Assembly: GCA_039105265.1 (NCBI GenBank)
Contig: JAPFFF010000013.1
Location: 310,001-374,000 of the forward strand
Source: Tritrichomonas musculus
Lineage: Eukaryota; Parabasalia; Tritrichomonadida; Tritrichomonadidae
Direction: 5' to 3'
DNA: 64,000 nucleotides
Below, in pieces: positions 19,505 through 30,705 of the stretch (position 1 is its first letter; every line of letters starts with the position of its first letter). The position numbers and the translations under genes are program-made. The notes below the pieces were generated by a model. The model saw nothing but the letters and a program-made list of their open reading frames with translations. It had not been told where the DNA came from and did not search any database.

Positions 19505-20194
19505 ATGAGTGGTAGTAATAATTCCTTTGATGCACATTCTTTTATTGATTTGTTTGATTTGGCGTTGATGCTTGGAATGAGAGATGATGAGATGGATGAT
19601 ATCCTCGTTAATGCAGAAGGTGCACCTGAACGACTCAATGAGCCAATGGTGTTATGGATATCGAATACGATACTTGATATGGGTTACAAAGGTGATACAG
19701 ATTACGATAATGTGCATAGGTTTGCGGACATGGTTTATAATTATACGAAGGCGTTGAGCGAAATGTGTAAGAGTAATGATGATGATGGTTTTGGGCATTT
19801 GGCTGATTTGGCGTTTGTGATTGGCATTACTGAGAAGGAGATGGATGACATTCTCGTTAAAGCTGATGAAGATCCTGAACGAGCCGTTGAACCATTGGCA
19901 AGGATGATAGCATATACGATAATTGGTATGGGTTATGAAGGTGATGGTGATTATGATAATATGTATATGTTTGGCGAAAGTGTTAAGAATTATACGAAAG
20001 CGTTGAATGAAATGATTAAGAATAAACCATTACTGAAACCATTACCACCAAAGTTAAACAAAGAACCAAAGAGGTATGTCGATAGCGATGAATATAAACG
20101 AAAAGAAGATGATGAATTCTTTAAGAAATTCGATAGAGATAGATATAGAGTTCATGTGGATGAAGGCAAGAGTGAGAGACATTCAATAAATTGA
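19505..20194 (+). CDS. Protein with two tandem copies of an 85-residue domain
   Basis: 229 residues. Residues about 12-90 and 95-175 are two copies of one unit: both contain LFDLALMLGMRDDEMDDILV or LADLAFVIGITEKEMDDILV, then PERxxEPxxxxIxxTIxxMGYxGDxDYDN, then (N/V)YTKALxEM. The C-terminal 50 residues are Lys/Arg/Asp-rich. The helical repeats are acidic. Its stop overlaps the next ATG by one base (TGATG), suggesting the two were expressed in a linked way or from closely set starts. Function unknown; the position directly before the polymerase suggests a replication partner. Confidence 0.6.
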   Translation: MSGSNNSFDAHSFIDLFDLALMLGMRDDEMDDILVNAEGAPERLNEPMVLWISNTILDMGYKGDTDYDNVHRFADMVYNYTKALSEMCKSNDDDGFGHLADLAFVIGITEKEMDDILVKADEDPERAVEPLARMIAYTIIGMGYEGDGDYDNMYMFGESVKNYTKALNEMIKNKPLLKPLPPKLNKEPKRYVDSDEYKRKEDDEFFKKFDRDRYRVHVDEGKSERHSIN

Positions 20195-23100
20195 TGGAAA
20201 ACTTTACGGAAGAGAATTTTGTGTTTGATCTTGAAAGTAAGGCTCCAGAATTTTTCTATGAGAATGGAGGTGAAGAGTTGCCAACATGGTCATTGTTTTC
20301 AGCACTTAAGTTCTGTTTGTTTGAGAACAAGGGTGGGAATAACGATAGAGGTGGTTCGTTCTTTCAATATCTGACGAAGGAGACGGTTCCAAAAAGGGTT
20401 GTTGAATATCTTAAGAGGTTGCAGATATTTGATTCGTTGGTGGATGGAAAGGGTAAGCAGAGAAGAGAATTAAATGATTGTTGCTTTGTGTATGCGTTAG
20501 AGCAGACTGGATGTTACGATAAAGATACATTAGACAAGATTCGTTTGAGGATTCGAAATAGGTATTTGTCTCAGAGTTCTATTAATGAATTGTGTATGGA
20601 ATTCGGTATACATATCAAGTTAACGTACATTGATGAAGATGCAAGTGGCAAAAACAAGAAGCAATCGGTAAAATCAACTAGTGATGGTAAACGTAAATGT
20701 TACATGGGTGTTGACGAAGCGGAATCAAATAGAACACATCACTTTAACATATATCAGAAGCATTACTTTCTTGAAGAGGTAACGGAGTTCAGTACGTATT
20801 ACATTAAACATTTAAGTGAGTGTGAAGATGATAAATACAATAAGGAATGGAATGTAGATCATTGGCGAACAGGTCGTTATTTCATTACTTCTTCGAATTT
20901 AGTTTGAGAATTGTTTAAGCAAAATTACTTTAGACCAATCACTTACGGTCAGAATAGTGTTTTGAATACGGTTTTCTATAATGTTTTACTTAATGAAGAG
21001 ATAACAGATCTCACTTACGATTCCAAATATTGTACTCGTTTGATGGCTCCATTTGAGAAGAAACCAGTTAAGGGTGAACCAAAGAAAGTGCCACCTACGT
21101 ACTGGTATGCGGACTTTGAAGCTGATACTTCAGAGGAGTGCCATAGACCATTCATGCGTGTTTTGCATAAGGATAACGGGAAGATTAAGAAAGAGTTTAG
21201 AGGTGAAGATTGCGATAAAGATCTATTGAACTATTTACCTGATGGTGCTGTTGTGTACTTTCATAATTTGGCTTATGATATCAGGATGATTCGTCCAACG
21301 GGTACTTATGAGGATAAGGTTAAGGTTGGAAGTAAGAAGGTCAAGAAGACGATGTATAATGGTATCATTAAATCAATCATTAAAGGTACGAAGACGATGA
21401 TGGCTGATGTAAGGTTTAATGGAAAGGTAATTCATTTCAAGGATACACTTCCGGTATTATCATGTAAGCTGTCAGAGTTTTCAAAGATGTTTGACATTAA
21501 AGGTATCAAGAAAGAGTTGTTTCCGTATAACTATTACACTTTGGATAGGTTGAATAGAGGTGGTGTTGGTGTGATTTCGGAAGCGGGATTGTTTGAGGTT
21601 GAACCATGGACAGATGAGCAAATGAATACCTTTAAGGAGAACATAGATGGTATCGATGGATGTAGGATTGATGATGACAAGTTTGATATGTGGAAGTATT
21701 GTTCATTTTATTGTCAGCAAGATGTGAATATTTTGAGAGAAGGCTTTAATAAATTCAGGAATGGTTTCATTGAGGATTTCGATATTGATCCGTTTAAGTT
21801 CATTTCGATATCGTCTTTGGCTAATGAAGTGTTTAAGCAAAGGGTCTATTATCCTAATCGTAATTTGTTTGAGTTAGGTGGAGTCGTTAGAAAGTTTTGC
21901 TCAAGGGCTATATATGGAGGTAGATGCATGACGGCTTACAATAAGAAATGGCATACAACGGTACCTTTGTGTGATTTCGATGCGGTTAGTTTATATCCAT
22001 CAGCAATGGCGAGATTGTATACAGTTGAAGGGAGGCCGATAGTGATAACAGAAGATAAACTCAATTACGAATTTCTTTCAAAGCAGTCGGCATATGTTGT
22101 CGATATTGAGATAACGAAAGTGAATAAACATTATCCGTTTCCGTTGATTGTTAGGAAAGTTGACGGTTTGAATTTGAATGATGATAATTTGAAGGATGGA
22201 GAGGTTGTTAAAATGACTGTCGATAACATCATGCTTGAGGATTTGATTAAGTTTCAAGAGATAGAGTTCAAGTTAGTGAGAGGGTACTATTGGAATGGCA
22301 AGAAAGATTACACGATACAGAAAGAGATAAGGAATATCTTTAGCAAACGTTTGGAGTATAAGAAGAGTGGTAATCCTTTACAACAACTCTATAAGTTGAT
22401 CATGAATTCTTGCTATGGGAAGACGATTGAGAGATCAATTGAGAAAGACTTTAAGTATTTCAATGAAGGGGAGGAGTTAGATAGATATTGGAAGAAGAAC
22501 TATTACAAAATCGTTGAAGATAATAGCATTAAAGGTACTAATAATCATGCAGTGAAGACGTTGAAACCAATTGATAAACATTTTAACTTTTCGTTATTGG
22601 GTATTCAAGTATTGTCTATGTCAAAGAGAATCATGAATGATGTGTTTGGCTTTCGATATCGGTTGTTGTATATACTATCAAGATACTGATTCATTTATGA
22701 TTAAGCATTCTGATTTAGAGATTCTCGAAAAAGGTTTTAAAGAAAAATACAATCGTGATCTCATTGGTACTAACTTAGGAAACTTCCATTGTGACTTTCC
22801 GTCAATTAATGGTCATGATGAAATGCCTTTTTCTGTTGAAGCTTACTTCCTCATGAAGAAGATGTATGTATACAAAATTACTGATTCCTCAAATGAAATC
22901 GATTATGTTATTCGTGGAAAGAGTTTGACTCAGAAATCAATTCAATATGCGTTTAGGGATAAACAGTTCAATGGTAATGTGATGGAGTTGTATAAGCATT
23001 TGTATGAGGGGAATGAGTATACGTTTGATTTAACGAAAGGTCAACCATGCTTTTCAATGAACAAAGACATGACTGTTTCAACTTTGAAGAAGTTTGAGAG

Positions 23101-23323
23101 GAAAATCAAAGTAACATATGAAGAGGGTGATGTTGAATGGTATGGTAAACAGCAGAAAGCTATTGGTTACGATTATGATAATGCTAAGAGTTTGTGTTTA
23201 AAGTCCAATGTTGATGGATTATTGGGTATTGATGAAAGCGAGATTGATCCATTGTTTGCTGATCGTGAATTCATGAGTGGTTTGATTGAATCATTAAGGG
23301 AATCGGTTAATGGACATGATTAA
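20194..23323 (+). pseudogene. Polinton protein-primed DNA polymerase B (broken, about two breaks)
   Basis: Family B polymerase of the protein-primed type. Exonuclease motifs are visible as YADFEAD, YFHNLAYD and YCQQD; polymerase motif A as CDFDAVSLYPS, motif B as YKLIMNSCYG, and motif C as YQDTDSF. An N-terminal region of about 235 residues with two cysteine-containing segments precedes the exonuclease, as in other Polinton polymerases, where it may include the terminal-protein or protease-like domain. It would copy the element from protein-primed ends. Total span fits the usual 1000 residues or so. It is no longer one open frame. Confidence 0.9.
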
Positions 23324-23530
23324 GATTTTGACTGGATGTGAGAAAGTTGAGTTGGTATTGGATGAAGACGTTGGATGTGGTGGTTGTGGTGCAAGTTCAG
23401 GTAAGATAATCTATGTTTCAAAGATATTGGTCACTAAAGGTGGGAAGACTGAAGACCTTAAATATGCATACAATGTTATCTATTCACAGATCATCAAGTA
23501 TATCGTTGAAGATGGTATGTTGAGACAAAC
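23310..23530 (+). CDS. Small protein following the polymerase
   Basis: Starts just inside the end of the polymerase region (MDMIKILTGCEKVEL) and contains a Gly/Cys cluster VGCGGCGASSGK. The first 75 residues look coding; beyond about 23530 the frame runs antisense to the convergent frame listed next and becomes hydrophobic noise until a stop at 23732, so the natural end is uncertain. No family recognised. Confidence 0.35.
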
Positions 23531-23558
23531 GTTAAAAGCAAAAATAATGATTATATTT

Positions 23559-23820
23559 TTAGAATTGGAATTCTGGATGATATGTTGGAATGAACGATTT
23601 CCATTCGTCAACTTTCTTGTGTGCATCATTCAATTGACACATAAGATTGTTATCATTAGGATTTTCTTTGAGTTGTTGTTTAAGATTGTTGTACTTGTCA
23701 ATTGCATGTTTCAAATCATCTTGTTCCCATGAATCAAGACTATGTATATCATCACGAACTCCCCAACATTGTTTGTTGACTAATTCTACATCGATCTTTA
23801 ATGTAATCTTTTTCCGGTCG
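23559..23820 (-). CDS. C-terminal part of an unidentified minus-strand protein, no ATG
   Basis: A minus-strand frame open for about 87 codons with good composition and a normal stop at 23559-23561, lacking a start codon. It reads KKITLKIDVELVNKQCWGVR near its beginning and contains a helical stretch (DDLKHAIDKYNNLKQQLKEN) and ends HKKVDEWKSFIPTYHPEFQF. It looks like the 3' end of a real P2 gene converging on the polymerase, cut at its upstream side by the tandem repeat at 23814. Family unknown. Confidence 0.5.
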
Positions 23821-23940
23821 CGTGAAGGTGAAAGAAGAGCTATTATAGTTCCACACTTAGATGATGTTCGCTAATGCGTTCCGGTCGTGCTAAGTTGAAA
23901 GAAGAGCTATATTGGTTCCGTCATTCCGGGATGTTCGCTG
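23814..23940. repeat. Two-copy tandem repeat, 67-base period
   Basis: Copies 23814-23880 and 23881-23940 both begin CCGGTCG, contain GAAAGAAGAGCTAT and end GATGTTCGCT. They are diverged in between (roughly three quarters identical by eye). The repeat lies exactly between the 3' ends of two minus-strand frames and is richer in GC than the surrounding P2 DNA. Confidence 0.7.
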
Positions 23941-26900
23941 AAATATACGATACATATACATATACAATTTTTGAATCATCATGACGCCATATTATTGAAT
24001 CAATTCGTTTACCTTTGCTATCATACCTGTCCATGCTGTCATAAGTGCTAGTAGAACCAGTTGGTTTAAATATTACATCAATATGCATTATATCATCATC
24101 TTGATTATCACCCCAATTAACATCAAATATCAAATGAACTCCAGCATTGGGTAGCTTAGGGGTAATATATGCACCCTCATATAAGTTTGCTGGATATTCA
24201 ATACTCAATTCAGTGCCATATAATGCAGTACTCAGTGTAGATTCATTAACCAAATCTGTTGGGATTTCTGTTTTGAGAGCATATTTACCTTCAACCACAT
24301 CTTTGGTCTCATACTTATCTAATTCATAAGTCAATTCATCTTCATCAACGAACTTCTCATCCGCCTGGGCACTAGTGTAATATGGTGTCAAGTCAACTGG
24401 TTCTGGAATATCTGTTTTCAAAGCAAAAGTATTCGACACATATCTTGACGAAAAAGTATTTTTATCTGTTTTTTTGATATTTTTGGTAATTGAACATGAT
24501 AAAATTTCCGGTGTTTCACCAGTTCCTGGATTGATTAATTCATAGGAGTGATACAGAATCCAAAGACCAGAACTACTTCCTTCGATACGCATTATCTGAG
24601 AGGGTTAATCATCATCGTTATTGTACGAATAATCTACGTGAACATAATGAGCCGTATAGAAATTGTTTGATGAGACAATATCCAACCCGTGTTGCTCAAT
24701 CATTTCATGATATTTGTCGTAATCCAAATCAGGAATTGTATTATTTTCAATTTTGAATTGAATCGTTGTTTGTCCCTCAATAATTTCTGGAATTTCACTC
24801 TTCAATGCTATTTCATCTGTTCCATCCTCAGCCATGATTGATATAATATAAACAATTGGTCCTTCACAATGTGTTGTCGAATTTTCTAGCTGTAATGTAC
24901 CATCATACTTCCAAAACAAACTGTATTCAGTACCTTCAACATCAATGAAGTTATCACACCAATATCCTAGTGAACTAATATTACCAGTTGTGAATACATA
25001 ATCATATTCAATATCATTATATCTAAATTTGATGAAACATTTTTCGTAAACATGATGACAAATACCGTTTTCTTCTATACTTCTATCAATTTCGAGATGA
25101 TTTAGCTTTGTTATACTTAAATCATTCATTTTACGATACTCTTCTAAATTCGTAAGCTTTGCATAATCATTTAATGTAGTCGTTAACGATTCATTTGTAA
25201 CGGGATTCTCTGGCATTTTTGGGATCTCATTCAGCCAATTTGTTTTATGGTTTTCAATGAGTTTCTTGATAGCAGCTGCAGGCATCAATTGCTTATTCGT
25301 TAACGTTTCACCTAAACCTAATTCAGAATTTTCAACTTTGGTTGTATACTTGATTCTAACTGATAATGGTTCATGACTTTACATGGTGATAATCATTAAA
25401 TATGGATCTTCGAAAGTAATTTCATAAAGTGACTCATTTGTTGACTCATTTGATGTGAAACTCTTATCTTCATTGATGGAATATGTATTTAACTTGATTA
25501 CTTCACCCTCATTGTCCACTTTGGTTTCAACTTCTAATGTACCTTTCAATGTATCAGTATAATATCTGTGACAATATTTCTCATTTGGGATCTCAATGAT
25601 GGTATCGACATATGTCAATTCTTTAATGATTTCTCTTGATTGATTCACAGATTTGTCTCTAACGACTTCATCAATATCTTCTAATTCTATTCCATCATCT
25701 TTATCAACATCTTTGGCAAATGATAGTTTAGAAAGACCTTTAATTCCATCAATAGAGATTTGCAATAGATCTCCAGCACCAACTTTCCCAAATGTAAATA
25801 CAGATGATCCAATGTTAACGAACTTACCTGCAATGTAATCAAACCAGCTGAATTTAGGTTGCATGTCATCAAATTCTTTCTGCAAACGATTACAATATTT
25901 CTCCAAAGATGATATGTCGTTAGCAGCTATATCGACAACATTCCCTAACGAATTCAATTCAAAGATATGTGATTCAATATTCTCTCCAATGACTATTCCA
26001 GAAGAAGCTAGAAACTCGAATGTATTGCCACCTGGGTATTCAATATTTTCATCAATTGGGATGTTGAATTCTGGTGATGCCTTCATGTAAACTCTCAAAT
26101 TATCAGAATCTGTTTCAATAAATGATTCATAACGGTAAGGGATATATTCAAAATAGTTGTCGGTTTTGATCTCATATGTATGCTCATGCTTCCATGAATA
26201 TTTAAATCCAATGACGAATTCATAAGTATGTCCATCAAGGGTAAATGTAGCAGAATAGTCTCCACTCTTATCTTCATTGCATCCAAACCATACACGCCAG
26301 ACATCATCGGTTTCATCTGGATCACCCATTCTAGTATTGGAACTATATGTTATCATACCCTTGTCAAGCATCATCTTTAATGGATTCCCGGATTCATAAT
26401 TGATTAGACCCTTCAAAGCAAATATGTTAGCAGCATTCTTCTTGATTGAAATGTATCGAATGTCTCTATTCAAAGATCCATATGAATTCTCTTTACGCAT
26501 CTTCAGTGGAATGTTAACGCAATAATTGGTACCAATCCATTTACCTCCAGATTTAGTAAGCTTGTAATGAGTCCCAAATACGTTATCATGAAGCTCGAAT
26601 GTCTGCCCTTCAATGAGTGAATTGAATGAATTGGAATCAGGATTATATCCCCAGTCAGCATAATATAAACCATTTGCAGTATCCAAATTGTAATCCCCGA
26701 TTGACTTGATTGTATAGAATCTGGTAAAGGAGACCTATAGAGTTTGAAGCAATTATCAGCATCAATGAGATTACACTTGAGATTCATTAATGTATCGTTA
26801 CCTTCAGCACTTTGAGAGTCTTTAATAATTGCAATTTGATGCATTTTTCCAACGAATTTGATCTTCATGAATCCATCAGTATATAGTTCAAATGGGTCAT

Positions 26901-27562
26901 AGATTGCAGATTTCGACATGTATATTCGAGGTTTTGATTCATTGCTGATGTACTTCAATTGATATTTCTCATCAATGTATTCAATAATAGGATTCGTGAA
27001 TGATTCATTCTCAAATTTCAAGATTCTTTGGAAAGATGATCTCAAAGACTTGTCCACTTACAGATCCAGAGTAATCAATCTCAAGAATGTTGTATGTAGA
27101 ATTGCCCTGAGGATCATCTGAACGGACTTCTCCCTGAGGATCTCTTAGATCCAAATCACTTAATTTATGAATATTATTTGCATCGATGATGAATTCATCA
27201 CAACCTTCTTCATAAGTCATTACCTTCTCGATTGCAGTTGGAGGAGCATTCTCTAAAGTTGATATTCTATCTTCATGGTCAGAGAGTTCTGTTCCATGTG
27301 TATCATTAACGGTTCGATGTGATTGAATGTCGTTATTCATATCCGTTAATGTTTTCCCAAATGTTTCGAAGCATTCTTTGACACTTTGAGGTTCACCATA
27401 TTCTTCACCAAAGAAGAATTTACAACTACCATCGATCGTGGCATCACCTTTAACATGAATTGAATCAAATATTCCATCACCACCTTTGCCAGAACCTCCT
27501 ATCAATGTTAAATAATTTTTGGTATCAATCAAAGTATAAAATGGTTGACATATTTGATTCAT
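23921..27562 (-). pseudogene. Polinton fibre locus (broken, about four breaks)
   Basis: A minus-strand fibre gene or tandem fibre genes of P2. The N-terminal side has GDGIFDSIHVKGDATIDGSCKF and a heptad-like NDTHGTELSDHEDRISTLENA stretch, typical of fibre trimerisation stems. Further on come beta-rich domains, a Gly-rich hydrophobic region, and repeats FALKTDIPEPVDLTPYY and YALKTEIPTDLVNESTLS like those of the P1 fibre. It converges on the polymerase side. Its 5' end overlaps by 22 bases the divergent gene starting at 27541. It is clearly not one open frame now. Confidence 0.65.
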
Positions 27563-28047
27563 CTAGTAATTCTCAAGGTCAAAGTCCAGTTCTTCCTAAT
27601 GTTCAACCTGCTAATCCTGATATAGCATATTTTCAATATCAAAGGCAGCAACAACCACCTCATCAACGACTATATCGAAGGGAACAACCACAGCAACAAC
27701 CACCACCACAGCAACAACATCAACAACAGCAACAACATCAACAGCAACATAGTCAACAGCAACAACAACAACATCAACAACCATATCAACTACAACCACG
27801 ACAGCAATATCAACCACAACATCAACAACCATATCAACCACAATATCAACAGCAATATGAGCAACCACATCAGCAACAACGTCAACGTCAACCATATAGA
27901 CAAGAAGCTGTCCATAGAAATCCTTATCAACCACGAGCTGCATCTTCATCAAGTCCATCACGATCACCAACTCCAAATCGAATACGACCACAACGAGAAG
28001 GATTCATAAGTCGACTCTTTGATTTGTCACACATTAATTTAAAATAA
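27541..28047 (+). CDS. Gln/Pro/His-rich low-complexity protein of P2
   Basis: 168 residues from the ATG at 27541. After MVDIFDSSSNSQGQSPVLPN it becomes an extended tract of Gln, Pro, His and Tyr (residues about 40-120), then a basic Ser/Pro/Arg end (SPSRSPTPNRIRPQREGFIS). The CAA/CAG/CAT-rich DNA is a purine-poor repeat prone to slippage. Probably a disordered virion or scaffold protein; no family. Confidence 0.5.
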   Translation: MVDIFDSSSNSQGQSPVLPNVQPANPDIAYFQYQRQQQPPHQRLYRREQPQQQPPPQQQHQQQQQHQQQHSQQQQQQHQQPYQLQPRQQYQPQHQQPYQPQYQQQYEQPHQQQRQRQPYRQEAVHRNPYQPRAASSSSPSRSPTPNRIRPQREGFISRLFDLSHINLK

Positions 28048-28146
28048 TAAACGAACATTGAATTTAAATGGTTCTCATGGTTCAATATCAGAACCTAATC
28101 AAAATGCATTGAATGTCATACTGATGATAATAATGCAGCTATAGCC

Positions 28147-28680
28147 ATGAGGTCAATTGAAGCAGACATTAGACTTCGAGAATTAGAAAACGAAGATCGT
28201 GAAAATAGCCGTAATCATCGAGACAAACGAAAAAATAATCAATTCAATAACAATTTGATTCCAAATACTGTTCCAGAAACACCTCGAGATACAGCAATTA
28301 GTAATTACATTCAACATGTGTGTCATTATTTTGACATTGATGCTCAAAATAGAAATATAAATGATGTAGGTTTCACTCATGAATTCGTAGAGCATATTGC
28401 TAAACCAAACTATGTGAATTCAATTTTATTCTATGGAGTTGAAGCATGCCATGCCCAAGATAAGTCTTATCTTCTTATAGATTACCATAACCGAAAACGT
28501 AAATCAACATTAATAAAAATGGGTAACGGATGGTCCTATGAAGTAGTGAGATCATTGAGACCAAGAGATATAGTTCTTGTTAGATTCATGCTAAATGATT
28601 CAATCAGAAATACAGGATCTATGAAAATAACAGACGATAACTGTCCTTGTTGTCGTGGCTGCCCATTCTGGCCATTCTAG
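28147..28680 (+). CDS. Unknown P2 protein with Cys-rich end
   Basis: 177 residues. A charged N-terminal helix (EADIRLRELENEDRENSRNH) is followed by a folded-looking domain and the C-terminus DDNCPCCRGCPFWPF, with four cysteines in seven residues that could bind metal or form disulphides. Same direction as its neighbours, 40 bases before the next ATG. No family recognised. Confidence 0.5.
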   Translation: MRSIEADIRLRELENEDRENSRNHRDKRKNNQFNNNLIPNTVPETPRDTAISNYIQHVCHYFDIDAQNRNINDVGFTHEFVEHIAKPNYVNSILFYGVEACHAQDKSYLLIDYHNRKRKSTLIKMGNGWSYEVVRSLRPRDIVLVRFMLNDSIRNTGSMKITDDNCPCCRGCPFWPF

Positions 28681-28720
28681 TAAATCTATCATATCAAGAG
28701 ATGCTTGTTAATATTTTTGT

Positions 28721-29284
28721 GTGGATGAAATGGCAGATCAGCAACCAGCACTTCCAGCACCAGAAGAGCAAGTAATACCACCTGAAGTTGAAGTAATCCC
28801 AATTCGTCAACCAAGAAGAGAAAGACAACTCGAATATGATCAACGTTTCCCAGAAGAAGCATTACCTGCAGAGGTTCACGAACGTAGACATACATCAAAA
28901 ATTCCAGTTGGCTTCAATTATGATGACAACGATGTTGCCGAACTCAAGCAATATACGTTAAAGAATCTTGTTAGTAGCAAGCAAGCACGTGATATAGTCA
29001 GATCAGCAAACTTCATGCCAGGTCAATTTGATATATGGAATGCCAAACCAAATGGTGGAAATAATAGGTTTAATGGTGATTTCGAAGATCTTGATGGAGA
29101 TGATATCGATGAATTCGTTGTCAGACGTGATGGCAAGATTGTAGCAGTTAATGGATACACAACCAAAGCATCAGATTTTCCATTCAAAGTTGAATATTAT
29201 CGAACACATCCAACACCACAACAACGTAAAGATACACCTTATCGTAAATACTTGAATAACCATAACTTCTGTCATTTTGTATAA
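28721..29284 (+). CDS. Conserved-looking P2 protein with an acidic DxDxDD loop
   Basis: 187 residues. The N-terminal 60 residues are Pro/Glu-rich and disordered. The folded part has NGDFEDLDGDDIDEFVVRRD followed by GKIVAVNGYTTKASDFPF and YRTHPTPQQRKDTPYRKYL, a combination I associate with proteins carried by trichomonad Mavericks (from memory, not searched). The acidic loop resembles calcium-binding FG-GAP or EF-hand loops. The last nine codons fall in the segment shared with P3, so the C-terminus may not be native. Confidence 0.5.
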   Translation: MDEMADQQPALPAPEEQVIPPEVEVIPIRQPRRERQLEYDQRFPEEALPAEVHERRHTSKIPVGFNYDDNDVAELKQYTLKNLVSSKQARDIVRSANFMPGQFDIWNAKPNGGNNRFNGDFEDLDGDDIDEFVVRRDGKIVAVNGYTTKASDFPFKVEYYRTHPTPQQRKDTPYRKYLNNHNFCHFV

Positions 29285-29327
29285 AAAAAATATTTAGCAA
29301 AGAAAAATTAGTTAATTTTCAAGTTTA

Positions 29328-29711
29328 TTAATCTCTTTTCTGCTTTCTCAGAAGCCTGTAAATGAGAATGGCAGAAATCAAAATGACGATTAATAGTAAT
29401 TCAATTATTGTTGTTTCGAAAGATAATTTTCCAGGAACATCCGAATCAAGGAGTTTAAAATAATAATCAAATTCGTTTGCCAGCATGATATCAACAAAAT
29501 TTCCTGCTTGTTCATTTGAAAACTTGTTTCCTGTTTCACCATTGAGTTTTTCATTATATTCAATCATTTCATTTAAATAGTCAGTCCATGAGTCATGATT
29601 TGATCTATGATATGCCCAATTATGTCTGAGTAATTCACAAGCTCTTTTTTCTTCAGGAGGTAAATTTCTTATTTTACAATAATTCATCAGTAAGAACAAG
29701 AATTCAAACAT
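29328..29711 (-). CDS. Small membrane protein of Polinton P3-type end, copy 1
   Basis: 127 residues. A hydrophobic N-terminus, a charged middle (ACELLRHNWAYHRSNHDSWT) and a clear transmembrane helix near the C-terminus (TIIELLLIVILISAILIYRL) followed by a basic stop-transfer tail. Type and place, near a Polinton end, suggest an envelope or entry-related membrane protein. A near-identical copy lies at 55219-55623. No family recognised. Confidence 0.6.
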   Translation of the reverse strand: MFEFLFLLMNYCKIRNLPPEEKRACELLRHNWAYHRSNHDSWTDYLNEMIEYNEKLNGETGNKFSNEQAGNFVDIMLANEFDYYFKLLDSDVPGKLSFETTIIELLLIVILISAILIYRLLRKQKRD

Positions 29712-29868
29712 TTAAAAAAATGAAATGACCTCTTATTCCAAAATTTTCTTTGAATTTCAATCATTCAAAAAGCTCTTCCGCTAGAGTCAATTCAATGAGC
29801 TCTCTCAAAAATATGAAATATTCTTCACATGTCACATAATTTCCCTTTTTTTATATCACTTTTTTATA

Positions 29869-30312
29869 ATGTCCTTCAAAAATGATTTCGATTACTCTTG
29901 GCCTCCATTCGAAACTAATGATAAAATTAAAATAATAAGGAAACTTCATGAAACATGTGAAAACATATTGAAAGAATTTAATGAATTCGATCAATTATCC
30001 AACGAATACAGGAAAATAACAAGTCAAATTTGTTCAAAAAAGCAAGAGATTCTTGATTTTTCTTCTCAAATTTTTGGACCATATGATGACAATGCTCAAA
30101 AAGCACTATTTGACCTTCAACATAAAAATCAAGAACTCAATCATCTCAATGAGGATTTACAAAAATCAAATAAAAAATGTTATGAAAAAAGGCATAAAAT
30201 TGATTGTTTTAAATGGGAACTTGGTCGCGAAATTAATGACTTGTATCATTATTTGAGATCACTTGACCGCTTTCCAATTCTACCAATTTTCAACGATAAC
30301 AATAAACAATAA
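29869..30312 (+). CDS. Coiled-coil protein near Polinton end, copy 1
   Basis: 147 residues, mostly one long helical coiled coil (residues 20-125, for example KKQEILDFSSQIFGPYDD then HKNQELNHLNEDLQKSNKKC). Divergent from the membrane-protein gene with a 157-base shared upstream region containing a T-run and TATA-rich stretch (29848-29868) directly before the ATG. Same protein, apparently identical, at 55781-56224. Function unknown. Confidence 0.6.
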   Translation: MSFKNDFDYSWPPFETNDKIKIIRKLHETCENILKEFNEFDQLSNEYRKITSQICSKKQEILDFSSQIFGPYDDNAQKALFDLQHKNQELNHLNEDLQKSNKKCYEKRHKIDCFKWELGREINDLYHYLRSLDRFPILPIFNDNNKQ

Positions 30313-30604
30313 TCCTTGACGTACCTTTTTTTCAATAACTTTAAAATTGTATGAGTTCATAGAAAAAGTTCACTCGTGTAAACCATTCACTCACAAATAA
30401 ATTGTGAGGGCCTGCTGAAAGCAGTCAAAAAGTTCTACAAATGACCTTCACAAATGACCTTCACAAATGGTTTTCAATGAGCTGTATCAAAAAGTTTGAC
30501 CACAATAATGAGCTCTCAAAAAATGACTACACAGCGGCCAAATGGCGTGGGTTGTTAACGGACCTATAGGGACGTTAAGAAATCATGCCATTTATATACT
30601 ACTG
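30313..30604. repeat. Polinton terminal region with direct repeats and nested hairpin, copy 1
   Basis: Non-coding. Contains adjacent copies of ACAAATGACCTTC near 30440-30470 and a terminal stem-loop: AAATGGCGT facing a near-matching ATGCCATTT, with TTAACG and CGTTAA nested inside. The element ends ...TATATACTACT at 30604 (AGTAGTATATA when read inward). Confidence 0.65.
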
Positions 30605-30705
30605 AATCGATGAATTTGCAAGTCGTTTCATTGTTAGTAAAGCATTGTCAAAATTCATTGATTTTATTGATTTGGCACTCGGCGATGCACTCAGTCCAAT
30701 TGGTA
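30605..30705 (-). pseudogene. Sliver of a host EF-hand/WD-repeat gene between two Polintons
   Basis: 101 bases that match, with two differences, the host gene part at 56516-56617 (minus strand, encoding KSI.SMNFDNALLTMKRLAN-type sequence). It is all that remains here of the host gene: on the left the Polinton end at 30604, on the right the start of P4 at 30706. Confidence 0.85.

Larger units (their letters stand above)
17832..30604 (+). mobile_element. Polinton P2 (decayed), with right end shared with P3
   Basis: Recognised by a protein-primed type DNA polymerase B, a long fibre locus with ALKTEIP repeats and several short genes. It has no visible capsid, ATPase, integrase or protease, so it is incomplete; the genes present carry roughly half a dozen breaks. 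The left border is uncertain. The last 1347 bases (29258-30604) are nearly identical to the right end of P3 at 55169-56515, and end in the terminus ...TATATACTACT. Whether that piece belonged to P2 or was copied onto it is unresolved. Confidence 0.7.

Noticed and set aside
27611-27991. 126-residue minus-strand ORF made of Val and Asp
   Set aside because: Antisense of the CAA/CAG/CAT-rich Gln/Pro/His tract of the real plus-strand gene.
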